A stretch of DNA of 64,000 bases. Source: Bacteroidota bacterium (lineage in GTDB: Bacteria; Bacteroidota; Bacteroidia; Bacteroidales; FEN-979). Where the stretch lies: contig JAPLDL010000011.1 of NCBI GenBank assembly GCA_026391735.1, forward strand, positions 128,211 to 192,210, given 5' to 3'. The position numbers were made by a program, and so were the translations under genes. This document shows positions 10,152-20,729 of the stretch, piece by piece. How positions within the stretch are numbered: position 1 is the first letter of the stretch; each line of letters starts with the position of its first letter. Below the pieces are notes generated by a model that searched no databases, was not told the origin of the DNA, and saw only the letters and a program-made list of their open reading frames with translations.

Positions 10152-10904
10152 ATGCCTGTGAAAGTCCTTGGAGTAATACCGGCACGATATTCTTCTACCA
10201 GATTCCCGGGCAAACCCCTTGTTGTCATTGACGGGAAAAGCATGATCAGGAGGGTCTTTGAACAGTCCATTTTATGCAGAGGGCTTTCTGATGTCATTGT
10301 GGCCACAGATGACATCAGTATAGAAAAACATGTTGCTGGTTTCGGTGGAAAAGCCATGATGACTTCCGCCAGGCATAAGAGCGGTACGGAAAGGTGTGGA
10401 GAAGTTTCTATGAAACTCAGGCAAGACGGACTTCATTTTGATGTGATTGTGAACATCCAGGGGGATGAACCCTATATACAGCCCGGTCAGATAGATCAGC
10501 TCATCAGTTGTTTCCTGAGGGAAGAAACCATGATCGCTACCCTTATGAAAAAGATCGACACAGTTGAGGATCTTAATAATCCCAATGTTGTTAAGGTTCT
10601 TTCCGGCAAGAATGGAAGGGCATTGTGTTTCAGCCGGGCAGCCATCCCTTATATCAGGGATAAAGGCAGGGAAAACTGGTTTGAAGAGCATAGTTTTTAC
10701 AAGCATATTGGAATTTACGGCTACAGACCGGGAATACTGGAAAAGCTTGTTAATTTACCTTCTTCTCCATTAGAGATTGCAGAATCCCTCGAACAGCTGA
10801 GGTGGCTTGACAACGGCTATGAGATCAGCCTGAAAGAAACAACTTTTGAAAGCATAGCCATTGACAGTCCGGCCGACTTATTAAAACTTACTAACAGGCA
10901 GTAA
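10152..10904 (+). CDS. kdsB: 3-deoxy-manno-octulosonate cytidylyltransferase
   Basis: VLGVIPARYSSTRFPGKPL...IVNIQGDEPYIQP...HIGIYGYRPGIL...AESLEQLRWLDNGYEI. Confidence 0.96.
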   Translation: MPVKVLGVIPARYSSTRFPGKPLVVIDGKSMIRRVFEQSILCRGLSDVIVATDDISIEKHVAGFGGKAMMTSARHKSGTERCGEVSMKLRQDGLHFDVIVNIQGDEPYIQPGQIDQLISCFLREETMIATLMKKIDTVEDLNNPNVVKVLSGKNGRALCFSRAAIPYIRDKGRENWFEEHSFYKHIGIYGYRPGILEKLVNLPSSPLEIAESLEQLRWLDNGYEISLKETTFESIAIDSPADLLKLTNRQ

Positions 10905-10924
10905 GCCCCATACCTTCAATTCCG

Positions 10925-10932
10925 TATCTTCG
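10925..10932 (+). promoter_or_regulatory. candidate -7 box (TATCTTCG) for the HU-CCDC81/SPOR gene
   Basis: TAnnTTTG-like element (one mismatch) about 20 bp upstream of ATG 10953. Confidence 0.3.
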
Positions 10933-10952
10933 CAGCAAGCATTTTTGGCATT

Positions 10953-12131
10953 ATGGATGTGCGAATTACAATTGCCAGTTTATTGGAGGAACACGATTGC
11001 GTTATACTTCCGGGTTTCGGAGGCTTTATCGGCAATTATGCCCCGGCACGTATTGATGCCGTGAGCCATACATTTGTTCCTCCTTCCAAGAAAATTCTTT
11101 TCAATATCAACCTGAAACAAAATGACGGCCTGTTATGTAACCGCCTGGTGACTGATAAAGGAATATCCTATTCCGATGCACTGGCTATGGTAAACGGGTT
11201 GGTGACCAGCATCAGGTATAACCTGAAAAGTGGGAAGTCGTTTATTATTCCGCAGGTTGGCAGGCTCTTTTCAGGCAGGGAAGGCACCTTGCAGTTTGAG
11301 CAGGAAAAAGGGTCAAATCTTTTGCCTGATGCCTTTGGTTTACAAACATTTGTCTCTCCTCCTGTAAGCAGGAATTCATACTCTGACCGTTTTGAAAAAG
11401 TTCTCATTCCGCAGCAGAGGGATATATCATCACCTAAAAAGCAATTTCCAAGATCCATAAAGTGGGCCGCGATGCTGGCCATCCCGATCGGGGCAGCAGC
11501 CATTATCGGCATTACCCAGTACGACAAACTCAGGAATCCTTCAGTAAACAACGCAGGTATTCTGAGCTCTGTTTTTTCACGTTTTTCTGCATCTTCCCTG
11601 GTTGAAAAAAAGGATGCTCCTGCCCATGGTCCTCAGATCAATTATGATTTCGGAGAGATCCCTTCAATGTTTAATGATCCGGCACCTTCCGGATCAGGTG
11701 CTGCAGGAAAATCTGAAGCAGACCCCGATATGGATCAGCTGCTTGATGCTGCTCAGGATGCAGCTAACAAGATATCGGAAAACAACACGATCACAAGAGA
11801 TCAGACTCCCCGGAAACAAACTGTGAAAACCGATGTTGAGGAAACCTCTCCGGCCTTGATCTCCGGAACAGAATCCCCGCAAGACGCTCAGGGGATCAGT
11901 AAATCGGATAATTTCGCTATTATCATAGGTGCTTTCAAGGTCAGGGAGAATGCGTTGAAATGTATACAGGATGCAGATTCAAAAGGCCTTAACGCAGGTA
12001 TCTATGATCGTTCCAAGGGTGGGTTGTACAGGGTTTCACTTTCAACAACCAACCGTCAAAAAGAAGCTGAAAACCTCCTCAGTGACGCCAGATCCAAAGG
12101 ATTTTCGGGCGCCTGGCTGCTAGCCAAATAA
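10953..12131 (+). CDS. HU-CCDC81 and SPOR domain-containing protein
   Basis: N-terminal LLEEHDCVILPGFGGFIGNYAPA (CCDC81-like HU); single TM region; C-terminal SPOR-like FAIIIGAFKVRENALKCIQDADSKG. Confidence 0.85.
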   Translation: MDVRITIASLLEEHDCVILPGFGGFIGNYAPARIDAVSHTFVPPSKKILFNINLKQNDGLLCNRLVTDKGISYSDALAMVNGLVTSIRYNLKSGKSFIIPQVGRLFSGREGTLQFEQEKGSNLLPDAFGLQTFVSPPVSRNSYSDRFEKVLIPQQRDISSPKKQFPRSIKWAAMLAIPIGAAAIIGITQYDKLRNPSVNNAGILSSVFSRFSASSLVEKKDAPAHGPQINYDFGEIPSMFNDPAPSGSGAAGKSEADPDMDQLLDAAQDAANKISENNTITRDQTPRKQTVKTDVEETSPALISGTESPQDAQGISKSDNFAIIIGAFKVRENALKCIQDADSKGLNAGIYDRSKGGLYRVSLSTTNRQKEAENLLSDARSKGFSGAWLLAK

Positions 12132-12139
12132 TTTTCTAC

Positions 12140-12808
12140 GTGCCAAAGAAAAAGCTTCTACATTTTAAGGAAAACCTCACGTTTCCTTTCCTTTTTCAAA
12201 TCAGGTATCACGAACTTAATGCTCCATTCCCTCTCAGAGGATCCTGGAATGAAAATTTTTTCGGCAATTCCAACCCGATCATACTGGAACTTGGATGCGG
12301 GAAAGGAGAATACACCGTGGGGCTTGCAAAGGCATACCCGGATAAGAATTTCATTGGAATCGATGTGAAAGGCGCCCGGCTCTGGTCTGGTTGCCGCAGC
12401 GTTACAAAGGAAAGACTGGGAAATGTTGCCTTTATCAGGAGCCAGGTCGACTATATCGAATATTTCTTTGCCGGTGGAGAGGTTTCGGATATCTGGATTA
12501 CCTTTCCCGATCCTCAACCCAAAAAAGAAAACCACCGCCTCACTTCCGCCCGTTTCATAGACAAATTTCAAAAAATCATGAAGCCGGGAGGAGAGATTTA
12601 CCTTAAGACCGATGACACTGATTTCTATAATTTTACTCTAATGGTAATCAAGAAACATGGATTCAGTTCCGGATTTGCAACTGATGATCTCTACCATTCC
12701 GGAACCGATGAAGATGTTATTAAATTCCAGACTTTTTACGAACAGAGGTGGCTTGGCCTGGGGAAAAAGATCTGCTACCTCAGGTTCAGCCTTCAGAAAA
12801 ACATATAA
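12140..12808 (+). CDS. trmB: tRNA (guanine-N7-)-methyltransferase
   Basis: LELGCGKGEYTVGLA, NFIGIDVKGARLW, DIWITFPDPQPKKENHRLTS; GTG start. Confidence 0.93.
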   Translation: MPKKKLLHFKENLTFPFLFQIRYHELNAPFPLRGSWNENFFGNSNPIILELGCGKGEYTVGLAKAYPDKNFIGIDVKGARLWSGCRSVTKERLGNVAFIRSQVDYIEYFFAGGEVSDIWITFPDPQPKKENHRLTSARFIDKFQKIMKPGGEIYLKTDDTDFYNFTLMVIKKHGFSSGFATDDLYHSGTDEDVIKFQTFYEQRWLGLGKKICYLRFSLQKNI

Positions 12809-12815
12809 AACATTT

Positions 12816-14981
12816 ATGAAAAACCGTTTGATTTTTTTTCTGATCATCCTGAATTTAATCTCATTTCACGGGATTGCAGAAGAAGGCATGTGGCCCCCGA
12901 TTTTACTTGGGAAGAGGATCAGCGATATGCAGAAACTTGGTTTGAATATTGGGGCGGATGACATTTACAGTATTAATCATTCTTCCCTGAAAGATGCCAT
13001 TGTGCAATTCGGAGGGGGATGTACCGGAGTTCTCGTATCGGAAAACGGATTACTGCTTACAAACCATCATTGCGGTTTTGGATCTGTTCAGAGACATAGC
13101 AGTATTGAACATGATTATTTAACGAATGGTTTCTGGGCCAGGTCTATGGAAGAAGAATTGCCGAATCAGGGCCTTTCCGTTACTTTCCTGATCAGGATGG
13201 AAGATGTCACTTCCAGAGTCCTCGTAGGAGTCAACCCTGTCATGAACGAAAAAGACCGGGCTACGGTCATAAAAAAGAATACCGAAGCATTAGAAAAAGA
13301 GTCAGTAAAAGGAACCTGCTTTGAAGCAAAAGTCAAACCTTTTTATTACGGAAACCAGTATTTCCTCTATATCACCGAAGTGTTTAAAGATGTCAGGCTG
13401 GTAGGAGCCCCACCTTCTGATATAGGCAGCTTCGGCGGAGATACAGATAACTGGGTCTGGCCCAGACATACGGGAGATTTTTCTGTGTTCAGGATCTATG
13501 CTTCGAAAGATAACAATCCGGCCGAATATTCAAAGGATAATGTTCCTTACAGGCCGGTCAAATATCTTTCCATTTCGCTCATGGGAGTTGAAAAAGGTGA
13601 TTTTACAATGGTTTTCGGATTCCCGGGAACCACCAGGGAATATTTGACTTCGTATGGCGCGGAACTTATTGCGTTCAAGGAAAATCCGCTTAAAGTAGAT
13701 TTCAGGCAGAAGCGATTGGACATCATTGAAACTGCCATGAATTCAGATGCCGGGATTAGGATACAATATGCTTCGAAACGTGCAGGTATTGCAAACGGAT
13801 GGAAAAAAATGAAAGGCGAAAGTATCGGGGTAAAACGCCTCAACACTTTGGGAACCAAGCGTGAGCAGGAAAAGGTGTTCGCAGCTTGGGTGAATGCCGA
13901 CCCTGAGAGGATCAACAAATATGGAAAACTTTTTCAGTCAGCAGAAAGTACCTATAAAAGTTTAACTACCCCTGACCTGGCGGGAATTTATATCGCGGAA
14001 GGCTTCCAGGGAATAGAGCTGCTTAAATTCGCAGGTAGTTTCAAGACAATTATCAGTCAATCGGAACAAAAAGATTGTAAAGAAGCTGATCTTGAAAAAA
14101 GCGGCCAAAAACTCAAATCAGCTGCGCGCGCATTTTTCAAAGACTATCAGCAAAAGATCGACTGTCAGGTCGCAATCGTACTGTTTGACAAGATTTCAAA
14201 GGAAATGGAATCTTCCTTTAAACCAGCCTGCTTCTCAGATATTGAAAAGAAACATAAAGGAGGACTGGCAGGATTTGTCAACGGGCTTTTTACAACTTCT
14301 GTTTTTGCCGACAGTTCGAAGCTCCTGAAAATACTTTCAGACCACCGGTCTAAAATGATCAGGCAACTTGGCAAAGATCAGGTGTACCTGCTTGCAGCCT
14401 CAGCAGCGGGGGTAATGGATTCACTCGTAACACCGGTAATAGTCAGATGCAACAGGGCCATTGACAGTATTCAACGCATTTATCTTGAGGGACTGATGCA
14501 CTTCAGGAGCGATAAGCAATGGTATCCCGACGCCAATTCAACCTTGCGAGTCGCTTATGGAAAGGTTGATGATTACAGCCCCGCCGATGCGATCAGATAC
14601 AATTACTTCACTACAGCAAAAGGGATCCTTCAGAAGGAAAATCCCGACATTTATGATTATGTCGTTGAGCCCAAGCTGAAAACTCTTATCCTGACTAATG
14701 ATTTTGGGCAGTATGCAGATAAGGACGGAACCATGCATGTGGCTTTTATAGCTTCAAACCATACCACAGGAGGCAATTCGGGTAGCCCTGTGCTGGACGG
14801 CAATGGCAGGCTCATCGGATTGAATTTTGACAGGAACTGGGAAGGGACTATGAGTGATCTGCAATATGATCCCGGGCAATGCAGGAATATCGTCCTGGAT
14901 ATCCGTTATTGCTTGTTTATTATTGACCGTTTTGCAGGTGCCCAAAGGCTAATCGATGAAATGAAGCTTGTGAGAGAGTGA
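12816..14981 (+). CDS. S46 family dipeptidyl-peptidase (DPP7/DPP11 type)
   Basis: Signal peptide MKNRLIFFLIILNLISFHGIAEEG; GLLLTNHHCGFGSVQRHS and HTTGGNSGSPVLDGNGRLIGLNFDRNWEGTMSD. The ORF-track start at 12657 lies inside trmB. Confidence 0.92.
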   Translation: MKNRLIFFLIILNLISFHGIAEEGMWPPILLGKRISDMQKLGLNIGADDIYSINHSSLKDAIVQFGGGCTGVLVSENGLLLTNHHCGFGSVQRHSSIEHDYLTNGFWARSMEEELPNQGLSVTFLIRMEDVTSRVLVGVNPVMNEKDRATVIKKNTEALEKESVKGTCFEAKVKPFYYGNQYFLYITEVFKDVRLVGAPPSDIGSFGGDTDNWVWPRHTGDFSVFRIYASKDNNPAEYSKDNVPYRPVKYLSISLMGVEKGDFTMVFGFPGTTREYLTSYGAELIAFKENPLKVDFRQKRLDIIETAMNSDAGIRIQYASKRAGIANGWKKMKGESIGVKRLNTLGTKREQEKVFAAWVNADPERINKYGKLFQSAESTYKSLTTPDLAGIYIAEGFQGIELLKFAGSFKTIISQSEQKDCKEADLEKSGQKLKSAARAFFKDYQQKIDCQVAIVLFDKISKEMESSFKPACFSDIEKKHKGGLAGFVNGLFTTSVFADSSKLLKILSDHRSKMIRQLGKDQVYLLAASAAGVMDSLVTPVIVRCNRAIDSIQRIYLEGLMHFRSDKQWYPDANSTLRVAYGKVDDYSPADAIRYNYFTTAKGILQKENPDIYDYVVEPKLKTLILTNDFGQYADKDGTMHVAFIASNHTTGGNSGSPVLDGNGRLIGLNFDRNWEGTMSDLQYDPGQCRNIVLDIRYCLFIIDRFAGAQRLIDEMKLVRE

Positions 14982-14993
14982 TCATTACCATCT

Positions 14994-15851
14994 TTATCCG
15001 AACAGGTTTACCAGGGTGTTTGTGATCGTTGGATACCTGAATGTAAATCCCATTCTGGTAAGTTTCCCGGGAAGTACCTTATGCCCTTCAAGCAATAACA
15101 CCGCCCCTTCCCCGTAAACAAATTTCAGGATACCGGCAGGAACAGAAAGAAACACAGGTTGTTTCAGCACTTTACCAAAAATTGAACTAAATTCCGAATT
15201 GGTAACAGGGTAAGGGCTTACAAAATTGACCGGACCTTTCAATGCTTCATTTTCAATAATAAATATGAAGGCACTGACAAGATCTTTGATATGAATAAAA
15301 GAAACCCATTGGTCGCCTTTCCCGATTTTTGCGCCAAGTCCAATGCTGAAAAGCGGGTACATTTTGCTCATTGCCCCTCCGTTATCACCCAGCACCATAC
15401 CCATTCTCGGGATTACAACCCTCGTATAAACTTCAGCCAGATTAGCTTCCTTTTCCCAATCCCTGCAAACCTCACCTAAAAAACTGCTGGAATAGGAGCA
15501 ACTGTCCTCATCATGTGTTCCTGTGATGTCATAGATATCAATTCCCGAGACTGAAATCAGAAGTCGCGGCTTTACAGAACACTCACTGATAGAACTCACA
15601 ATTTTTTTAGTGGTCTCGATCCGGCTGGTGTAGATCTCTTTTTTATACGCGTCGTTCCATCTGTTGGAGACGTTGGCACCGGCAAGGTTGATCACTACAT
15701 CGCAACCTTCAATTTTTGCCTTTCTGAATTCATCACCCGGTATGCCGAGTGATTCCCTGTTGATGGATTTTATATCCCAGCCTTTTTCGTGAAAGGCCCT
15801 GGTCAGCGCTTTCCCTATAAAGCCCCCAGCACCGCTTATGGCAACAATCAT
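14994..15851 (-). CDS. TIGR01777-type NAD-dependent epimerase/oxidoreductase
   Basis: ISGAGGFIGKALTRAFHEKGW, VVINLAGANVSNRWNDAYKKEIYTSRIETT, PGKLTRMGFTFRYPTI. Confidence 0.88.
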   Translation of the reverse strand: MIVAISGAGGFIGKALTRAFHEKGWDIKSINRESLGIPGDEFRKAKIEGCDVVINLAGANVSNRWNDAYKKEIYTSRIETTKKIVSSISECSVKPRLLISVSGIDIYDITGTHDEDSCSYSSSFLGEVCRDWEKEANLAEVYTRVVIPRMGMVLGDNGGAMSKMYPLFSIGLGAKIGKGDQWVSFIHIKDLVSAFIFIIENEALKGPVNFVSPYPVTNSEFSSIFGKVLKQPVFLSVPAGILKFVYGEGAVLLLEGHKVLPGKLTRMGFTFRYPTITNTLVNLFG

Positions 15852-16001
15852 ATTTTTTTGGTAAAGTTACTAAAGAATCAAACTTCACGACCGTCTTAAT
15901 ATTTTTCAGGCGGATATGTAAACTTATAATAATTATCTAAATTTGCTTACCTTTACTATGTATATAACCCATCAAACGGGAAACTGAACAGACTTGAATA
16001 C

Positions 16002-17891
16002 ATGAGAATACACGACGAGAACGAAAAATTCTTCAGCGAGTTTACACCCATACCCACCTCCGAATGGGAAAAGAAAATCATTGCCGATCTTAAAGGAGCT
16101 GATTATAACAGGAAGCTGATCTGGAATACTGAGGAGGGATTTCAGGTAAGGCCCTATTACAGGGCAGCTGATCTGGAAGGTCTTGAATACATTGAGAATT
16201 TAAAAACAGACCAGCCTCAGTGTTTTAATACAGGGGCAGCTAATGACTGGCTTATCCGGCAGAACATCCAAACTTCAGACCTTCAGGAAGCAAATCGAAT
16301 GGCCCGGGAAGACGTGAAACGTGGAGCCGGGGCTCTTGGCCTGAATGCCAGGGAAATAACCACTCATAAGCAAATGTCAACCTTGCTTGAGGGAATCGAT
16401 CTGGAAAAAACCTGGGTGTATTTTATCAGTTCAAAGTCGTATCCTCTCACGCTTGAACTTTTCTTCTATGAGATAAGCGGCAGAGGGTTGAATAATGAAC
16501 TGATCAATGGCGGGATCAACTTCGACCCGATTTCGTATTTAATGCTTCACGGAGATTTTTATGTAAACTACAATAGCAACCTGGAAGAAAGTGAATATCT
16601 GCTCAATACAATCGGTAAACGCCTGCCGAAATACAGGTGTCTAAGTATTAACGGTCAGTTTTTTCAAAATTCAGGCTCGACCCTTAGCCAGGAGTTAGGT
16701 TTCAGCCTCGCTTTAGCGAACGAATATCTTGCCTCCCTTACAGCAAAAGGATTTACAATAGACTTTCTGGCTCCTAAGATGTTGTTTCATTTTGCCTGCG
16801 GTTCAAATTATTTTATGGAAATCGCGAAGTTGAGGGCCGCCAGGATTTTATGGGCTAAGATCATTGAGTGTTATAAACCAGGGAATCCTGATTCAATGAG
16901 AATGTTCATTCATGTATCCACGGCCTTGTGGAATAAAACCATTTACGACCCGTATGTGAACATGCTCAGAACGACCACCGAAGGGATGTCGGCTGCTCTT
17001 GGACAAGCTGATTCTCTGGATATTGGTCCTTTTGATTCGGCATTCAGGCAGCCCGATGATTTCTCAAACAGAATATCCAGGAATCAGCAGCTTATCTTCA
17101 AAGAAGAATCTTACCTTAACAAAATCAATGATCCGGCTGCCGGAGCATATTACATTGAAACTCTCACCGACAACCTGGCCCGCCATGCCTGGGACCTTTT
17201 CAAGGAAGTCGAAGGAATGGGAGGAATGCTGGAAGCTGTCAAGGCTGGTTTTGTTCAGGACGAAATTGAAAAGAGCCGTGAACTGAAGGAATCAGATTTT
17301 TCCAGTCGCAAATCAGTCCTTATCGGGACAAACCAGTTCCCTGAACTCAAGGAAATGATGAGTGGAAAAGTACAAGACTTATCAGTCAATACGCAAGGCG
17401 GTGAAGGGACCTATAAAAAACTGCGTCCGCTCCGACTATCTTCCTCTTTTGAAGAGCTCAGACTTTCAACGGAGAAGTTTATAAGAAATGGTAACGCCAG
17501 GCCTGAAGTGTTTCTGTTCACTTATGGGAACCTGGCAATGATGAGGGCAAGAGCCGGTTTTGCAACAAATTTCTTTGGATGTGCAGGCTTGTCGGTTACA
17601 GATAACCTCGGTTTCGATACAATAGAGGAAGGCATTGAGTCAGCGATTCTGAAAAAACCAGAGATATTGGTGTTTTGCAGTTCTGATGAAGAATACGTTG
17701 AACTTGTTGCAAAAGCAGCTCCTGTATTGAAATCTGCCTTGCCGGGGCTTCTGGTAATCGTAGCAGGGTACCCAAAAGATTCAATTGATCTGTTGAAGAT
17801 GGCCGGAGTGGATGATTTTATACATATGCGCAGCAACCTGCTTGACAGCCTGAGAAAGTTTTGCAAACAAATTGGTATTCCCTTAACATAA
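16002..17891 (+). CDS. mutA: methylmalonyl-CoA mutase small (beta) subunit
   Basis: 629 aa with MCM fold (WEKKIIADLKGADY, FHFACGSNYFMEIAKLRAARILWAKI, DPAAGAYYIETLTD) and no DxHxxG cobalamin motif at the C-terminus, as expected for the small subunit. Confidence 0.92.
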   Translation: MRIHDENEKFFSEFTPIPTSEWEKKIIADLKGADYNRKLIWNTEEGFQVRPYYRAADLEGLEYIENLKTDQPQCFNTGAANDWLIRQNIQTSDLQEANRMAREDVKRGAGALGLNAREITTHKQMSTLLEGIDLEKTWVYFISSKSYPLTLELFFYEISGRGLNNELINGGINFDPISYLMLHGDFYVNYNSNLEESEYLLNTIGKRLPKYRCLSINGQFFQNSGSTLSQELGFSLALANEYLASLTAKGFTIDFLAPKMLFHFACGSNYFMEIAKLRAARILWAKIIECYKPGNPDSMRMFIHVSTALWNKTIYDPYVNMLRTTTEGMSAALGQADSLDIGPFDSAFRQPDDFSNRISRNQQLIFKEESYLNKINDPAAGAYYIETLTDNLARHAWDLFKEVEGMGGMLEAVKAGFVQDEIEKSRELKESDFSSRKSVLIGTNQFPELKEMMSGKVQDLSVNTQGGEGTYKKLRPLRLSSSFEELRLSTEKFIRNGNARPEVFLFTYGNLAMMRARAGFATNFFGCAGLSVTDNLGFDTIEEGIESAILKKPEILVFCSSDEEYVELVAKAAPVLKSALPGLLVIVAGYPKDSIDLLKMAGVDDFIHMRSNLLDSLRKFCKQIGIPLT

Positions 17892-17914
17892 ACACTAATT
17901 AATTATCTGAATTT

Positions 17915-18334
17915 ATGGATCCGAACCAGACAATGAGCGGGAGCAACCCAAGACAGGAGAAGAAACTGGCGATTCTTGTTGTAGAAGATAATGCAATAAA
18001 CCTGAGGCTTATTACCGCTGCTCTGAGGAGAGCCGGCCACAGTGTTGATACAGCAACCGATGGTCAGATTGCATTGGATAAATTCAAGATAAATACCTAT
18101 GACGCTATTTTGATGGATATCATGATGCCGGTTATGGACGGGCTCACCGCAACAAGGGAAATAAGAAAAGAAGAATCGGCCAGAGGTTTAGCACAGGGTG
18201 AGCGGGTGAAGATCATTGCAATTACCGCCAATGCGTTTGAGGATGACCGGAATAAATTTTTCGAGAGTGGAATGGATTTTTATATGAATAAACCAATTGA
18301 GATCGAGGAGTTGAACAGGATACTTCAGTTATAA
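17915..18334 (+). CDS. stand-alone receiver (REC) domain response regulator
   Basis: ILVVEDNAINLRLITAALRRAGH, AILMDIMMPVMDGL, IIAITANAFEDDRNKFFESGMDFYMNKPI; no output domain. Confidence 0.92.
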   Translation: MDPNQTMSGSNPRQEKKLAILVVEDNAINLRLITAALRRAGHSVDTATDGQIALDKFKINTYDAILMDIMMPVMDGLTATREIRKEESARGLAQGERVKIIAITANAFEDDRNKFFESGMDFYMNKPIEIEELNRILQL

Positions 18335-18362
18335 CATGAATTTTCCCGGGAAGGGGGTTTGA

Positions 18363-20720
18363 GTGAACAGAAATTATTTATTAAAGGTTATTATAATTCC
18401 ATCGGCAGTCTACTTTATCATGGTAGCGCTTTACATTGTGTTTACCAGTTATTCTGAGCGGAACAGGATCATTAAGGAAGTAGACCACAGGCTGGTCATT
18501 GCAGCCTCAAATATCCAAAAGGTTCTGGACCCCACTTTCTTTGACAGGGCGACTGATTCAGGAAAGATCAGTGCCGAAGAACATCTCAGGAATATACTGG
18601 AACTTTCAAAGAATACCAAAACATCTGGACTGACTTATCTGTATGCAACGGTAATCAGAGATGGCAAGGTATATTTCATTGCTTCCAGTGCCAAGGATGA
18701 AGAGTTTGTGAAACATAAGCTTCCGACATACTGGCAGACGTACCCGGAGGCTACGCCTGAGTTTATTCAGACAATAAATTCAGGAGAGCCAACATTTGAG
18801 ACCTCCGAAGATCGTTGGGGAAAGTTTGAAAGTGCCATCGTTTCGCAGTCTTCACCGGGAGGTAACCGCTATCTTGTAGGTGCCGACATGGATATCACCT
18901 ATATTAACGAGCATATTCTTGCGCGCATTCCTTATATCATTATGCATGCTTTCTTCTTTCTGATAATCGTTTTCCCTTTTTTCTATTTTCTTACAAAATA
19001 TTATAGAAAAAATACAGTAGTGCTTGAAGCTGAAATCCAGGAAAGAAGACATGCCGAAAAGCAGCTTGAGGACTATAAAGCACATCTTGAAGAGATCGTA
19101 CAATCAAGGACCGAACAGCTTCAGCAGGAAGTGAGGGAAAGAAAGATCATGTCGGAGGAGTTGCAGTCTGCCAAAGAACTTGCTGTTAAAGAGAGCCGCG
19201 CTAAATCCATATTCCTTGCTAATATGAGCCATGAGATCAGGACTCCGATGAATGGCGTGATCGGCATGACGAATATTTTGAAGGAAACCGACCTTACTGA
19301 TGAGCAGAAAGAATATCTTGAAATCATTGAGATATCAGGGAACAATCTTTTGTCGATTATAAATGACATCCTGGATTTTTCCAAGATCGAGGCCGGCCAG
19401 GTTGAGTTGGAGAATATCGGGTTCAACCTCAGGCATAATCTGGAGGAAGTAGTCAAAATGCTCCATGTGAGAGCAGAAGGAAAGGGGCTGAAGCTTTTTC
19501 TCACAATTTCATCCGACCTGCCTGACCTTATAAAAGGAGATCCGGTAAGGTTAAAGCAGATTGTGATGAACCTGGCTAACAATGCGATTAAGTTCACTAC
19601 TGAAGGAAGCATCAGCATCGTGATTGAAACAGCATGGCAGAATGAGGTCCAGTTAATGGTAAAATGCCGGGTAATTGACACCGGCCTCGGGATATCGGAG
19701 AAAGGGAGGGAAAAACTTTTCAAAGAATTTTCTCAAACCGATGTGTCAACAACCAGGAAATATGGCGGCACGGGACTTGGGTTGAAAATAGCCTATGATC
19801 TTGTTAGGCTAATGGGGGGCGAGATAGGTGTTGAAAGCGAAGAAGGGAAGGGATCTACTTTCTGGTTTACTGCAGTATTCGGCAAAATGCTTAAAGCCGA
19901 ACTCGAAAAGCTGGAACAGGAAAAGCAGAAGGACGATGTGAAGAACATTCCTATCCTTCTGGTGGAGGACAATTATATCAGCCAGAGGGTAGCGCGCACT
20001 TCTCTGGAAAAAGACGGGTTTAACAACCTGGAAATAGCCGAGAATGGCAGGGTGGCTTTAAGGTTGTTTGAAAAGAAGGAGTATGAGATCATCCTGATGG
20101 ATATCAGGATGCCTGTAATGGATGGCCTGGAGGCAACGGAAAAGATACGCGAAATGGAACGAGGCTTGCCCCAGAGGAGGCCTTCTTATATCGTTGCGTT
20201 TACAGCCTATGCCGTCGAGGGCGACAAGGAACGCTTCCTGGAAGCTGGAATGGATGACTATGTTGCAAAACCCTTCCAGCCGGAGGAATTGGTCAGAATT
20301 ATTACAAAATATGCCGGGAAGAGAGAATACCGTAAGCAAAAGGCATTGAATATCCTGCTGGCCGAAGATAATAAGATCAACCAGAAAGTTGCCATCAAGA
20401 CCCTTGAAAGTTTCGGGCATAAAGTTGATCTGGCTGAAACAGGTATCCAGGCCCTTGATAAATTCAAAGCCGGGGAATATGATATTATCCTTATGGATGT
20501 GGAAATGCCCGAGATGGATGGTATTGAGGCAACCAGGATTATACGGAAGATGGAGAGGGAGGAGATCCTGGTCGGAGTGCCGAAGAAAAGGATTAAAATA
20601 GTTGCACTCACAGCATCAACAACAAAAGAGGACAGGGAAAAATGTATTGCTTCAGGCATGGATGATTATATCAGCAAACCTTTCCGCCAGTCGGAACTTG
20701 TACGTGCATTAAGCGTTTAA
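18363..20720 (+). CDS. hybrid sensor histidine kinase with two C-terminal receiver domains
   Basis: Two N-terminal TM stretches flanking a sensor region; H-box FLANMSHEIRTPMNGVIGMTNIL; HATPase NAIKFT...GTGLGLKIAYDLV; two REC domains (LLVEDNYISQRVAR, ILLAEDNKINQKVA). GTG start. Confidence 0.93.
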   Translation: MNRNYLLKVIIIPSAVYFIMVALYIVFTSYSERNRIIKEVDHRLVIAASNIQKVLDPTFFDRATDSGKISAEEHLRNILELSKNTKTSGLTYLYATVIRDGKVYFIASSAKDEEFVKHKLPTYWQTYPEATPEFIQTINSGEPTFETSEDRWGKFESAIVSQSSPGGNRYLVGADMDITYINEHILARIPYIIMHAFFFLIIVFPFFYFLTKYYRKNTVVLEAEIQERRHAEKQLEDYKAHLEEIVQSRTEQLQQEVRERKIMSEELQSAKELAVKESRAKSIFLANMSHEIRTPMNGVIGMTNILKETDLTDEQKEYLEIIEISGNNLLSIINDILDFSKIEAGQVELENIGFNLRHNLEEVVKMLHVRAEGKGLKLFLTISSDLPDLIKGDPVRLKQIVMNLANNAIKFTTEGSISIVIETAWQNEVQLMVKCRVIDTGLGISEKGREKLFKEFSQTDVSTTRKYGGTGLGLKIAYDLVRLMGGEIGVESEEGKGSTFWFTAVFGKMLKAELEKLEQEKQKDDVKNIPILLVEDNYISQRVARTSLEKDGFNNLEIAENGRVALRLFEKKEYEIILMDIRMPVMDGLEATEKIREMERGLPQRRPSYIVAFTAYAVEGDKERFLEAGMDDYVAKPFQPEELVRIITKYAGKREYRKQKALNILLAEDNKINQKVAIKTLESFGHKVDLAETGIQALDKFKAGEYDIILMDVEMPEMDGIEATRIIRKMEREEILVGVPKKRIKIVALTASTTKEDREKCIASGMDDYISKPFRQSELVRALSV

Positions 20721-20729
20721 AACTATCAT

